In this document: piece after piece, positions 41,947-50,202 of the stretch
How positions within the stretch are numbered: position 1 is the first letter of the stretch
How the letters are laid out: each line of letters opens with the position of its first letter
Source: Ch67 sp041395845
GTDB lineage: Bacteria; Pseudomonadota; Gammaproteobacteria; Pseudomonadales; Ketobacteraceae
Assembly (NCBI GenBank): GCA_041395845.1
Contig: JAWKZS010000015.1
Location: 20,814 to 84,813, forward strand
Direction of reading: 5' to 3'
Length of the DNA stretch: 64,000 nt
Notes under the pieces: model-generated
The model's database searches: none
Seen by the model: only the letters and a program-made list of their open reading frames with translations
What the model was told of the DNA's origin: nothing
Program-made: the position numbers and the translations under genes

Positions 41947-42753
41947 ATGCCGCAACGTGATGATCCCCGCATACGGATTCGCAGCCTTGATCCCGCCCAG
42001 CCCTGGCAATGGGTGCGCAAGGGTTGGGAGGATTTCCGGCGTGTCCCGCTGATCGGTGCGCTGCACGGATTGGCGGTGGCGGCCTTCGGCTTTGTGCTTT
42101 TGCTGGTGGCCCGTGACCAGTTCTGGCTGCTGGCCGGTGCGTTCAGTGGTTTCATGGTGGTAGCGCCGGTGGTGGCGGTGGGATTGTACGCCGTCAGTCG
42201 TGCATTGGAGCGCGGCGAGCCGGCCGGGCTGGGACTGGTATTGCGAACCTGGTGGAGCTGGCGCGGTAAACCCCATCATGACTGGCGGCTGGTGCGGTTC
42301 GGTCTGCTGTTGGGATTGTCGGCGACCGGCTGGGTGATCACGTCGGCGGCGCTGATCACATTGCTGGCGCCGGAGCCGGTGCGGCAGCCAATGGATTTTC
42401 TGCGTCATGTGGTGCTGGCCCGCGACAACTATCTGTTTGAATTCTGGCTGATGCTGGGCGGTTTGCTGGCCGCGCCGGTATTTGCCTCGACGGTGATCAC
42501 GTTGCCACTGCTGCTGGACCGCAAGGTGGACATTTTGCCGGCGGTGCTGGCCAGCTGGCGGGTGGTGGTGCAGAATCCCGTGCCGATGGCGGTCTGGGCC
42601 GGCCTGATCATGCTGCTGACCGCGCTGGCCATGTTGGGGTTCGTGATGGGTTGTGCAGTGTTGTTGCCGGTGCTGGGCCACGCCAGCTGGCATGCTTATC
42701 GTGATGCGGTGGATGCCAGTGCCTTGCCACCCAGAGTGCCGGGGGAGTCGTGA
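41947..42753 (+). CDS. DUF2189-type membrane protein
   Basis: Encodes 268 residues, with an AAGGA site upstream of ATG 41947. A soluble N-terminus (MPQRDDPRIRIRSLDPAQPW) leads to about six helices, with the family-like WVRKGWEDFRRVPLIG opening and the terminal GHASWHAYRDAVD. DUF2189 proteins are integral inner-membrane proteins of unknown role, sometimes beside cytochrome oxidase genes, which is not the case here. It is followed without a gap by a small DUF2788 gene. Confidence 0.85.
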   Translation: MPQRDDPRIRIRSLDPAQPWQWVRKGWEDFRRVPLIGALHGLAVAAFGFVLLLVARDQFWLLAGAFSGFMVVAPVVAVGLYAVSRALERGEPAGLGLVLRTWWSWRGKPHHDWRLVRFGLLLGLSATGWVITSAALITLLAPEPVRQPMDFLRHVVLARDNYLFEFWLMLGGLLAAPVFASTVITLPLLLDRKVDILPAVLASWRVVVQNPVPMAVWAGLIMLLTALAMLGFVMGCAVLLPVLGHASWHAYRDAVDASALPPRVPGES

Positions 42754-42974
42754 TGGACGGTACACTTGCAGGATTTACCGAAGAACAGATTGCCACGTTC
42801 GGCCTGACCATCGGCCTGACGGCGTTCATTCTCTACATGTTTTTCATCGTGGGCAATCTGGCCTACGAATCCAAGGCCGGCAAGTTCGGCACCTTCGTGA
42901 TCTTTCTGGTGCTGACCCTCGGCATGCTGGGATTCATCGCAAAAACCATCATCCAGTGGTGGCTGGGAATCTAG
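42753..42974 (+). CDS. DUF2788 small membrane protein
   Basis: Encodes 73 residues from ATG 42753 (GGGGGAG site upstream; GTG 42750 is an alternative). Two helices, FGLTIGLTAFILYMFFIVG and FVIFLVLTLGMLGFIAKTI, are joined by a short basic loop (YESKAGKFG). This is a conserved uncharacterised gamma/betaproteobacterial family. It is coupled to the DUF2189 gene and ends 6 bases before the lipA stop. Confidence 0.88.
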   Translation: MDGTLAGFTEEQIATFGLTIGLTAFILYMFFIVGNLAYESKAGKFGTFVIFLVLTLGMLGFIAKTIIQWWLGI

Positions 42975-42980
42975 CCACCC

Positions 42981-44003
42981 TCAGTGCTTCGGCTTGAGGC
43001 TTTCCTTGTGCACCGCGTTGACGTCTTCGCCCTTGTGCTGCAGATCAGCGTGATAGGACGAGCGCACCAGCGGGCCGCTGGCCACGTTGGAAAAGCCCAG
43101 CTCCTCACCGTACAGGCGGAATTCCTCGAATTCGGCCGGCGTCACAAAGCGATCCACCGGCGCATGTTCCTTGCTCGGTTGCAGGTACTGGCCGATGGTG
43201 ATCATGTCGACGTTGTGGGCACGCAGATCGCGCATCACTTCTTTCACTTCGTCGTTGGTTTCACCGAGCCCAACCATGATGCCGGACTTGGTGGGCACCT
43301 GCGGCACCCGCTCTTTGAAGCGCTTGAGCAGATCCAGCGACCACTGGTAGTCGGAACCAGGGCGAATGGCCTTGTACAGCCGCGGCACGTTTTCCAGGTT
43401 GTGGTTGAACACATCCGGCGGATCGGCGGCCAGGATGTCCAGGGCGATGTCCATGCGGCCGCGGAAATCCGGTACCAGCACTTCGATCCTGGTGTTGGGC
43501 GACTGTTCGCGCACGGCGCGGATGCACTGGGCGAAATGGTCGGCGCCGCCGTCACGCAGATCGTCGCGATCCACCGAGGTCACCACCACGTATTTCAGGC
43601 TCAGGGCAGCGACGGATTCCGCCAGGTTTTTCGGTTCTTCCGGATCGAGCGGATTGGGGCGGCCGTGGGCCACGTCGCAGAACGGGCAGCGGCGGGTGCA
43701 GATGTCACCCATGATCATGAAGGTGGCGGTGCCGCCGCCGAAGCATTCCGGCAGGTTGGGGCAGGACGCTTCTTCGCAGACGGTGTGCAGCTTCTGCTGG
43801 CGCAGCAGGTTCTTGACCCGCTGGACTTCGCCATTGGCCGGTACCCGCACCCGGATCCAGTCGGGTTTGCGCGGCAGATCCACGGTGGGAATCACCTTCA
43901 CCGGAATGCGGGCGACTTTTTCTGCGCCACGCAGTTTTTCGCCCTGTTGCACGGGCTTCTTGGCGGAGGGAGCGGGCTTGTCGGCGGGTACTTCGGGGTT
44001 CAT
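42981..44003 (-). CDS. lipA: lipoyl synthase
   Basis: Encodes 340 residues. The radical-SAM cluster is CTRRCPFCDVAHGRP, and the auxiliary sulfur-donor cluster ligands lie in CEEASCPNLPECFGGG. It inserts two sulfurs into octanoyl groups to make lipoyl cofactors. The C-terminal RSSYHA segment (third auxiliary Ser ligand) is present. The start overlaps the lipB stop by 4 bases (ATGA). Confidence 0.98.
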   Translation of the reverse strand: MNPEVPADKPAPSAKKPVQQGEKLRGAEKVARIPVKVIPTVDLPRKPDWIRVRVPANGEVQRVKNLLRQQKLHTVCEEASCPNLPECFGGGTATFMIMGDICTRRCPFCDVAHGRPNPLDPEEPKNLAESVAALSLKYVVVTSVDRDDLRDGGADHFAQCIRAVREQSPNTRIEVLVPDFRGRMDIALDILAADPPDVFNHNLENVPRLYKAIRPGSDYQWSLDLLKRFKERVPQVPTKSGIMVGLGETNDEVKEVMRDLRAHNVDMITIGQYLQPSKEHAPVDRFVTPAEFEEFRLYGEELGFSNVASGPLVRSSYHADLQHKGEDVNAVHKESLKPKH

Positions 44004-44662
44004 GCGGGTGTCCAGGGCGTGCTGCTGTGATGGGCCTCAGTATATCCCAGATTGGCTTGCAGATGGGTCGCCAGCCGGGCCTGTATGGCGGCGAAATCAG
44101 GCTTGGTTACAAAGTTTTTTACCTGGGTCATCTGCATGTCCTGATAGCCGCAGGGGTTAATGCGCAGGAACGGTTGCAGATCCATGTCGATGTTGAGCGC
44201 AAGGCCGTGGAATGAGCAGCCGCGACGGATGCGCAGCCCCAGCGAGGCAATCTTGCAGCCCTGGGTGTAGACACCGGGCGCGTCCGCGCGGGGAGCCGCA
44301 TCGATCTGCAGTTCGGCCAGGGTCTGCACCAGGCTCTGTTCGATGGCGGATACCAGATCCCGTGCCCCCATCTTCTTGCGGCGCAGGTCGATCATCAGGT
44401 ACCCCACCAGCTGGCCGGGGCCGTGGTAGGTGACCTGGCCACCCCGATCCACCTGCACCACCGGAATGTCGCCCGGCGCCAGGATGTGTTCGGCCTTGCC
44501 GGCCTGGCCCTGGGTGAACACCGGGGGATGCTGGAGGAACCAGATCTCGTCGCCGCTGGCTTCGCTGCGGCTGTCGGTGAACTGCTGCATGGCCTGCCAG
44601 GTGGTGACGTAGTCTTCCACCCCCAGGTCGCGGAACAGGATGCTGCTTGCGTCGGCCATCAC
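44000..44662 (-). CDS. lipB: octanoyl-[acyl carrier protein]:protein octanoyltransferase
   Basis: Encodes 220 residues. Signatures are QVDRGGQVTYHGPGQLVGY and GCKIASLGLRIRRGCSFHGL, which hold the catalytic Lys and Cys region. It moves octanoate from ACP to lipoyl domains, the step before LipA. The start overlaps the DUF493 gene by 4 bases, and its end overlaps lipA by 4, so the three genes are translationally coupled. Confidence 0.97.
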   Translation of the reverse strand: MMADASSILFRDLGVEDYVTTWQAMQQFTDSRSEASGDEIWFLQHPPVFTQGQAGKAEHILAPGDIPVVQVDRGGQVTYHGPGQLVGYLMIDLRRKKMGARDLVSAIEQSLVQTLAELQIDAAPRADAPGVYTQGCKIASLGLRIRRGCSFHGLALNIDMDLQPFLRINPCGYQDMQMTQVKNFVTKPDFAAIQARLATHLQANLGYTEAHHSSTPWTPA

Positions 44663-44928
44663 AGGGTCTGGGTCACTTCGTCGCGGGCGTGCAGGGCGCG
44701 GTAGAGCGCTTCGAGCTGCTCCTTGCTGGTGAACTGCACAGTGGCGGTGACCGAAATGTACTTGCCGCTGCTGCTGGGTTTGGTGCGGATGCTGGCGGTG
44801 TCGCAGCTGCCCACATGTTCGTTCACCAGGGCAATGACGATATCCACCAGGGGATGGTGGGACAGGCCCAGTACCTTGATGTCATGCTGGCAGGGAAATT
44901 CCCAGATGTCGGGATTGATGGTGAGCAT
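44659..44928 (-). CDS. ybeD: DUF493 (YbeD) family protein
   Basis: Encodes 89 residues with the YbeD ferredoxin-like fold pattern: an early FPCQHDIKVLGLSHHPLVD, then SGKYISVTATVQFTSKEQL and YRALHARDEV. YbeD is a small conserved protein between dacA and lipB in many gammaproteobacteria; its function is unclear. It ends in a 4-base overlap with lipB. Confidence 0.93.
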   Translation of the reverse strand: MLTINPDIWEFPCQHDIKVLGLSHHPLVDIVIALVNEHVGSCDTASIRTKPSSSGKYISVTATVQFTSKEQLEALYRALHARDEVTQTL

Positions 44929-44976
44929 GGTGACTTCCTCGGAATGCGGTTGGCCGGTGTTAATGGGGGCGCTCTG

Positions 44977-45858
44977 TCAGTTTGTCATCAGGGCCCGTCT
45001 GAACACCGCATAATATTCTGCCATTTTACGCCAAACCGGCCCCGGTCGCCCATCGCCCACCGGTTGGCTGTCCAGCATTACCACCGGGCGTACGCCCCGG
45101 GTCGAGCTGCTGATCCAGATTTCGTCGGCCTGTTGCAGCAGGCGGGGATCGATGAAGGATTCCAGCAGGGGCAGGCCGTGGCGGGCGGCCAGTTCGATCA
45201 CCAGATCCCGGGTAATACCACCGAGGATGTCCGGTCCGGCAGCGGGGGTCAGAATCTCGCCATCGCTGACCACGAATACATTGCTGGTGGAGCCTTCAGT
45301 GACCCAGCCGTTGTGGATCAGGATGGCTTCGTCGCAGCCGGCCTGGCGGGCCTGTTCCCGCAGCAGCACATTGGCCAGCAGCGCCACTGCCTTGATGTCG
45401 CAGCGGGCCCAGCGGATGTCCTCGCAGGTAATGCAGTGGATACCGGTTTCGCTGTCCAGGGTGCGGGTGTCAGGATCGTCGAGCCGGGTGGCGTAGGCGA
45501 ACACGGTGGGGGGACACTGGTCGGGAAAGCGGTGGTCGCGGGTGTTGGGGGCGCCACGGCTGATCTGCAGGTAGACCGACTGGTGGCCGCCGCCGTTGTG
45601 TTGCACCAGGCCATCCAGAATCCGGGCCCATTCGGCTTCGCTGTGGGGCGAGGCCAGCTGGATCGCCGCCAGGCTGCGCAGCATGCGATCCAGGTGTTGT
45701 TTGAGGCGAAACAGCCTGCCGTTGTAGCAGGGGATGACTTCGTAAATGCCATCCCCAAACAGAAAGCCCCTGTCCAGCGGCGAAATCCGCGCCTCATCCA
45801 GCGGCAGGTAAATGCCGTTCAGGTAAGCAGTGGGCAGATTGGTGATCGGGGCAGCCAC
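44977..45858 (-). CDS. dat: D-amino acid transaminase (class IV)
   Basis: Encodes 293 residues. It shows the class-IV aminotransferase pattern: LDRGFLFGDGIYEVIPCYNG, the PLP Lys in RCDIKAVALLANVLL, VTEGSTSNVFVV, and GGITRDLVIELA. The family converts D-alanine and 2-oxoglutarate to pyruvate and D-glutamate, supplying D-amino acids for the wall. It sits 6 bases after dacA, an insertion not seen in the P. aeruginosa cluster, and may recycle D-Ala released by the carboxypeptidase. Branched-chain or ADC-lyase-like activity is the alternative. Confidence 0.88.
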   Translation of the reverse strand: MAAPITNLPTAYLNGIYLPLDEARISPLDRGFLFGDGIYEVIPCYNGRLFRLKQHLDRMLRSLAAIQLASPHSEAEWARILDGLVQHNGGGHQSVYLQISRGAPNTRDHRFPDQCPPTVFAYATRLDDPDTRTLDSETGIHCITCEDIRWARCDIKAVALLANVLLREQARQAGCDEAILIHNGWVTEGSTSNVFVVSDGEILTPAAGPDILGGITRDLVIELAARHGLPLLESFIDPRLLQQADEIWISSSTRGVRPVVMLDSQPVGDGRPGPVWRKMAEYYAVFRRALMTN

Positions 45859-45864
45859 GACGGA

Positions 45865-47022
45865 TCAGGCGAACCAGCCTTTCACCAGCAGCACCAGCCA
45901 GTGCCACAGGCGGGTGAACAGGCCACCTTCATCGACGGTCTGCAGGGCCACCAGCGGGCGGGTTTCCAGCACATCGCCGTCCAGGGTCAGCTTGATGGTG
46001 CCCACCTGCTGGCCCGCCGCGATGGGGGCTTCCAGCAGTTCCGGCAGATCCAGTTCTGCGGTGACATCCTTGCCGGCGCCACGGGGAATGGTCAGGTAGA
46101 TGTCGTCTTCGGTGCCCAGCTTGATGGTGTTGGCGTTGCCTTTCCAGATTTCCGGTTCGATCAGGGTGGTCTGGGCGCTGTAGCTTTTCGCGGTTTCGAA
46201 GAAACGGAAACCGTAGGTGATCAGCTTCTGGCTTTCGTTGGCGCGGGCTTTTTCGGACTGGGTGCCCATGACCACGGCCACCAGACGAATGTCATCAGTC
46301 TTGGCCGACGATACCAGGCAGTAGCCGGCTTCTTCGGTGTGACCTGTCTTGATGCCGTCCACGGTGGAATCCCGCCACAGCAGGGTGTTGCGGTTGGGCT
46401 GGCGGATGTCGTTGTAGACGAATTCCTTCTCGGCGTACAGCGCGTAGTCTTCCGGGTGATCGTAGATGATGTGGCGGGCCAGGGTCGCCAGATCACGGGC
46501 GGTGGTGTAGTGGTTTTCCGCCGGCCAGCCGGTAGCATTGACGAAGTGGGAATTCACCATGCCGAGTGAGGCAGCGGTCTTGTTCATCATATCGGCGAAA
46601 GCATCCTCGCCGCCGGCAATGTATTCGGCCACGGCAATGCTGGCGTCATTGCCTGACTGGATGATGATGCCGCGCAGCAGGTCTTCCATCGGCACCTGGG
46701 TGCCAACGCGTACGAACATCTTGGAACCGCCCTTGCGCCAGGCCCTCTCGCTGATGGGGACCATGTCGGACATTTTCAGATCGCCCTTGAGCAGCAGTTC
46801 CGAGGCGATGTACGCCGTCATCATTTTGGTCAGGCTGGCAGGGGGCAGGCGTTGATCAGCGTTGTATTCCGTAATGACGTGGCCGGTGCGGGCATCGATC
46901 AGCAGCCATGAAGAGGCATTCAGGGTCGGCGCGGCAGGAATCATGCGCGATGCGTGGGCCGGTGAATGCAGTACCAGGGTAAGAACGAATGTCAGTAACA
47001 GGGAAAGGCGTGTCAGGGTCAT
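45865..47022 (-). CDS. dacA: D-alanyl-D-alanine carboxypeptidase (PBP5/6)
   Basis: Encodes 385 residues. A signal peptide runs to about residue 25. The SxxK catalytic motif is PASLTKMM (Ser63), SxN is QSGND and KTG is DGIKTGHT. After the PBP5 C-terminal domain it ends in an amphipathic anchor, GGLFTRLWHWLVLLVKGWF. It trims terminal D-Ala from peptidoglycan stem peptides and limits 4-3 crosslinks. It lies between rlpA (108-base gap) and dat. Confidence 0.96.
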   Translation of the reverse strand: MTLTRLSLLLTFVLTLVLHSPAHASRMIPAAPTLNASSWLLIDARTGHVITEYNADQRLPPASLTKMMTAYIASELLLKGDLKMSDMVPISERAWRKGGSKMFVRVGTQVPMEDLLRGIIIQSGNDASIAVAEYIAGGEDAFADMMNKTAASLGMVNSHFVNATGWPAENHYTTARDLATLARHIIYDHPEDYALYAEKEFVYNDIRQPNRNTLLWRDSTVDGIKTGHTEEAGYCLVSSAKTDDIRLVAVVMGTQSEKARANESQKLITYGFRFFETAKSYSAQTTLIEPEIWKGNANTIKLGTEDDIYLTIPRGAGKDVTAELDLPELLEAPIAAGQQVGTIKLTLDGDVLETRPLVALQTVDEGGLFTRLWHWLVLLVKGWFA

Positions 47023-47130
47023 GGCAAAACCAGGGTCTTAAAAAATGAGTGAAGCGTGGGGCACAGGCGGTCCGTGTCTGCGCGGGCCCGGAAGGCTGGC
47101 ATGGTAACACAGCCCCGGGTAGTTGTGATG

Positions 47131-47991
47131 TCAGCGCCGGATCAGCAAGGGTGATCCGAGTCCCGCTTCCCGGATCTGTTGGGCCATCTGTTCGGCGATT
47201 TGTTCCGTTGCCAGTGGGCCGACACGGACCCGGTGCACGTCGCTGCGGCCGTTTTCCGCCTGGGAGTGAATGCCCACCGGTGCCCGGGTGTCATTGATCA
47301 GCCGCTGTTGCAGGCGGATCGCAGCATTCAGGTCAGAAAATGCGCCGACCTGCAGGTAGATCCGCCCGCCATCCGAAGGCGGTGCAGGCCGGATGCTGGC
47401 CGGCGTCGGTGGAATTTCCACGCCTGGTTCGCCGGGATCAATGGCTTCCACAATGACGTTGGCTGTTCCCTTGTTTGCGTACCCCAGTTTGTGGGCAGCA
47501 GCAAATGACAGATCGATGATGCGGCCATCGTGGAACGGGCCGCGATCGTTCACCCGCACCACAATTTTCTTGCCGTTATCAAGATTGGTCACCCGCACAT
47601 AGGTGGGCAGCGGCAGGGTCTTGTGGGCGGCGGTCATCGCATAAGGATCGTAGGGTTCCTGGCTGGAGGTGGCGCGGCCGGCGAATTTCTTGCCGTACCA
47701 GGAACCAATCCCCTTTTCCCGGTAACCGGCACTGGAGGGCAGTACCCGGTAGGTCTTGCCCAGCACTTTGTAGGGCGAGTGATTGCCATAGCGGGCGCGC
47801 GGTTCCCATTTGGGCACCGCATCGGGAATTTTCGACCAGTCCAGGTGTTCGTCCGGAGCACTGTCCTTGATGTGCCAGTCCGCCGGGTAGGACGAATCAT
47901 ACGGTGACGCCGAGGTGCCAGAACTGGGCCGGTTACTGCTGCAGCCAGCCAGATACAGACTTGCGATGAGTGCGAGCAACAGGATTTTCAT
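47131..47991 (-). CDS. rlpA: septal ring lytic transglycosylase RlpA, lipoprotein
   Basis: Encodes 286 residues. The lipobox is LYLAGC (Cys17). A double-psi beta-barrel domain (GIGSWYGKKFAGRATSSQEP, with RVNDRGPFHDGRIIDLS) supplies the transglycosylase fold, and a C-terminal SPOR domain (YLQVGAFSDLNAAIRLQQRL) targets denuded septal glycan. In Pseudomonas RlpA is a lytic transglycosylase acting on glycan without stem peptides. The start overlaps the mltB stop by 4 bases. Confidence 0.96.
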   Translation of the reverse strand: MKILLLALIASLYLAGCSSNRPSSGTSASPYDSSYPADWHIKDSAPDEHLDWSKIPDAVPKWEPRARYGNHSPYKVLGKTYRVLPSSAGYREKGIGSWYGKKFAGRATSSQEPYDPYAMTAAHKTLPLPTYVRVTNLDNGKKIVVRVNDRGPFHDGRIIDLSFAAAHKLGYANKGTANVIVEAIDPGEPGVEIPPTPASIRPAPPSDGGRIYLQVGAFSDLNAAIRLQQRLINDTRAPVGIHSQAENGRSDVHRVRVGPLATEQIAEQMAQQIREAGLGSPLLIRR

Positions 47992-49013
47992 GAGGGGTTC
48001 AGTTTGCTCCGCAGGGCTTCGCTCAGCTGATACACCGCCAGTGCGTACAGCGGGCTGCGGTTGTAGCGGGTGATGACGTAAAAATTGTTCAGGCCGATCC
48101 AGTATTCGACGCCGTCAGCGCCATCGAGCCGCAACGCCGTGGCTTTGGCGTCTTCCGCAAAATCCTGATCCGGTACCAGACCCTTGGCCCGCAGATCCGC
48201 CACGGTGAGCACCGGCTTGAGATCCTGGTTCACCACCGGATCGAGGTTGGACTCACGGCCGTCTTCACCCAGATAGCGGGCCAGACTGGTTACCGGCTGT
48301 TGCTGATCCCAGCCGTGGGCCTTGAAATAACTGGCCACGCTGCCGATGGCATCCACCGGACTGTTGATCAGGTCGATATGCTGGTCGCCGTCGAAATCCA
48401 CCGCGAAATTGCGATAGCTGCTGGAGATGAATTGCGGATAACCCATGGCGCCGGCGTAGGAGCCTTTGGCGCTGGACAGGTCAATTTTTGCTTCACTCTG
48501 CAGGTGCAGAAAATGTTTCAGTTCACTGCGAAAGAATGGCGCGCGGGGCGGATAGTCAAAGGCCAGTGTCGCCAGGGCGTCCACGACTCGATAATTCCCC
48601 TTGAACTTGCCGTAGCGGGTTTCGACACCGATGATGGCCAGGATGATGTAGCGGGAAACCCCGAATTCCTTTTCAGCTTTTTCCAGGGCGGCAGCGTGTT
48701 CTTTCGCGAAGGCGACGCCACCCTCAAGGCGATCCTGGGTCATGAAGATCGGGCGGTATTCGGCCCAGGTCTTGGTTTTTTCCGCTGGTCGGGCGATGGC
48801 TTCCAGGATGCCATCTTTACGTTCTGCGCTGCCGAGCAGGGCTTCCAGCTCGTCTTTCTTGAAAGTACCTTCGGCGACGACTTCGTCGATGAAGGCCTTG
48901 GCCTTGGGGTGATCCAGATACGAGGCAGCAGCGAGCGGGCTGCAGAGCAGACCGATCAGACCCAGTGCCGCAGAACGATGACAAAAACGAGAAATGGACA
49001 TCAGTTTACCCAT
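47988..49013 (-). CDS. mltB: membrane-associated lytic murein transglycosylase B
   Basis: Encodes 341 residues from ATG 49013 (ATG 49001 possible). A cleavable signal ends SPLAAASY. The catalytic Glu is in LAIIGVETRYGKFKGNY (about residue 131), followed by the family GAMGYPQFISSSYRNFA and FDGDQHIDLINSP. It cleaves the glycan with 1,6-anhydro-MurNAc formation. It belongs to the soluble, signal-peptide-bearing SltB/MltB type. It forms part of the rod-shape operon between rodA and rlpA. Confidence 0.95.
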   Translation of the reverse strand: MGKLMSISRFCHRSAALGLIGLLCSPLAAASYLDHPKAKAFIDEVVAEGTFKKDELEALLGSAERKDGILEAIARPAEKTKTWAEYRPIFMTQDRLEGGVAFAKEHAAALEKAEKEFGVSRYIILAIIGVETRYGKFKGNYRVVDALATLAFDYPPRAPFFRSELKHFLHLQSEAKIDLSSAKGSYAGAMGYPQFISSSYRNFAVDFDGDQHIDLINSPVDAIGSVASYFKAHGWDQQQPVTSLARYLGEDGRESNLDPVVNQDLKPVLTVADLRAKGLVPDQDFAEDAKATALRLDGADGVEYWIGLNNFYVITRYNRSPLYALAVYQLSEALRSKLNPS

Positions 49014-49059
49014 GAACGATTTGATTCCCTGTTGCGGTGGATGTTCCCGATGGTTGTGA

Positions 49060-50202
49060 TCAGGTGGCGACCAGCTTGCGGTGGGTCTGGATCGACATCA
49101 GGATGCCGAATCCCGCCATCAGCGTCACCACTGACGTACCGCCATAACTGACCAGCGGCAGTGGCACACCCACCACGGGCAGAATGCCACTGACCATGCC
49201 GATATTCACAAAAACATAGACGAAAAACGTCAGCGTGATGGAACCGGCCACCAGCCGCGAATAGGTATCCTGCGCATTCATCGCGATATACATGCCACGG
49301 GCGATGATGGCGAAATAGATCAGCAGCAGGGCGCACACGCCGAGCAGGCCGAATTCTTCCGCCAGTACTGCGATGATGAAATCCGTGTGACTTTCCGGCA
49401 GAAAATCCAGATGCGCCTGGGTGCCGTGGAGCCAGCCTTTGCCTTCCAGTCCGCCGGAGCCGATGGCGGTTTTGGATTGCGTAATGTTCCAGCCTGCGCC
49501 CCAGCGATCCATTTCCGGATTGAGAAACGTCAGAACCCGCTGGCGCTGATATTCCCGCATCACCATCCACAGGGCACCCGCGGCAGGAACGGCCGCTACC
49601 ACCAGACCACCGATGAAACGCCAGCTCAATCCTGACAGGAACAGGGCAATGAAACCGGCACTGGCAATCAGCAGCGAGGTACCCAGATCCGGCTGCTTGG
49701 CGATCAGCACCGTGGGTACCAGCATGAGGAGGGTGGCCAGCAGCACAGGTCGCCAGCCGGGAGGCAGCGCCCGTTCCGCCAGGTACCAGGACACCATCAT
49801 CGGCACGATCAGTTTCATCACTTCGGACGGCTGAAAGCGCCCGATGCCGGGCAGGGCCAGCCAGCGCTGCGCCCCTTTGGCTTCGGCTCCGGCGACCAAT
49901 ACCGCAATCAGCAGGCCGGTACCCACCAGGTACAGCCACGGGGTCCAGCGTTTGTAGGTGCGGGGCGGAATCTGCGCCATCACCAGCATCACGGAAAAGC
50001 CGATCGCCAGCCGCGACACCTGGCGGATGATGGTGTCCATGCTCTGACTGCTGCCGCTGTAGAGCACGAACAGGCCGACGGATACCAGCACCAGCAGGCC
50101 ACCCAGCAGGGGGCCGTCAACATGGATCGCCTGGGTCAGACTCACCCGGCCAGTGACGGGGGTGCGCAGACTGTCCAGCTTGTAGGGAAAATCATTGTTC
50201 AC
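49060..50202 (-). CDS. rodA: rod shape-determining SEDS glycosyltransferase RodA
   Basis: Encodes 380 residues from GTG 50202, which overlaps the mrdA end by 11 bases (GGGAG upstream); the longer frame to 50265 runs inside mrdA. Ten helices carry the SEDS signatures AQRWLALPGIGRFQPSE, AKQPDLGTSLLI and LPESHTDFIIAVLAEEFG, then VPLPLVSYGGTS. RodA polymerises lipid II during cell elongation, with PBP2 (mrdA) as its transpeptidase partner. Confidence 0.97.
   Translation of the reverse strand: MNNDFPYKLDSLRTPVTGRVSLTQAIHVDGPLLGGLLVLVSVGLFVLYSGSSQSMDTIIRQVSRLAIGFSVMLVMAQIPPRTYKRWTPWLYLVGTGLLIAVLVAGAEAKGAQRWLALPGIGRFQPSEVMKLIVPMMVSWYLAERALPPGWRPVLLATLLMLVPTVLIAKQPDLGTSLLIASAGFIALFLSGLSWRFIGGLVVAAVPAAGALWMVMREYQRQRVLTFLNPEMDRWGAGWNITQSKTAIGSGGLEGKGWLHGTQAHLDFLPESHTDFIIAVLAEEFGLLGVCALLLIYFAIIARGMYIAMNAQDTYSRLVAGSITLTFFVYVFVNIGMVSGILPVVGVPLPLVSYGGTSVVTLMAGFGILMSIQTHRKLVAT

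Noticed and set aside
44647..46569. 640-residue open frame on the plus strand
   Set aside because: Antisense to ybeD, dat and dacA, all firmly identified; it has no ribosome site and no recognisable domain.
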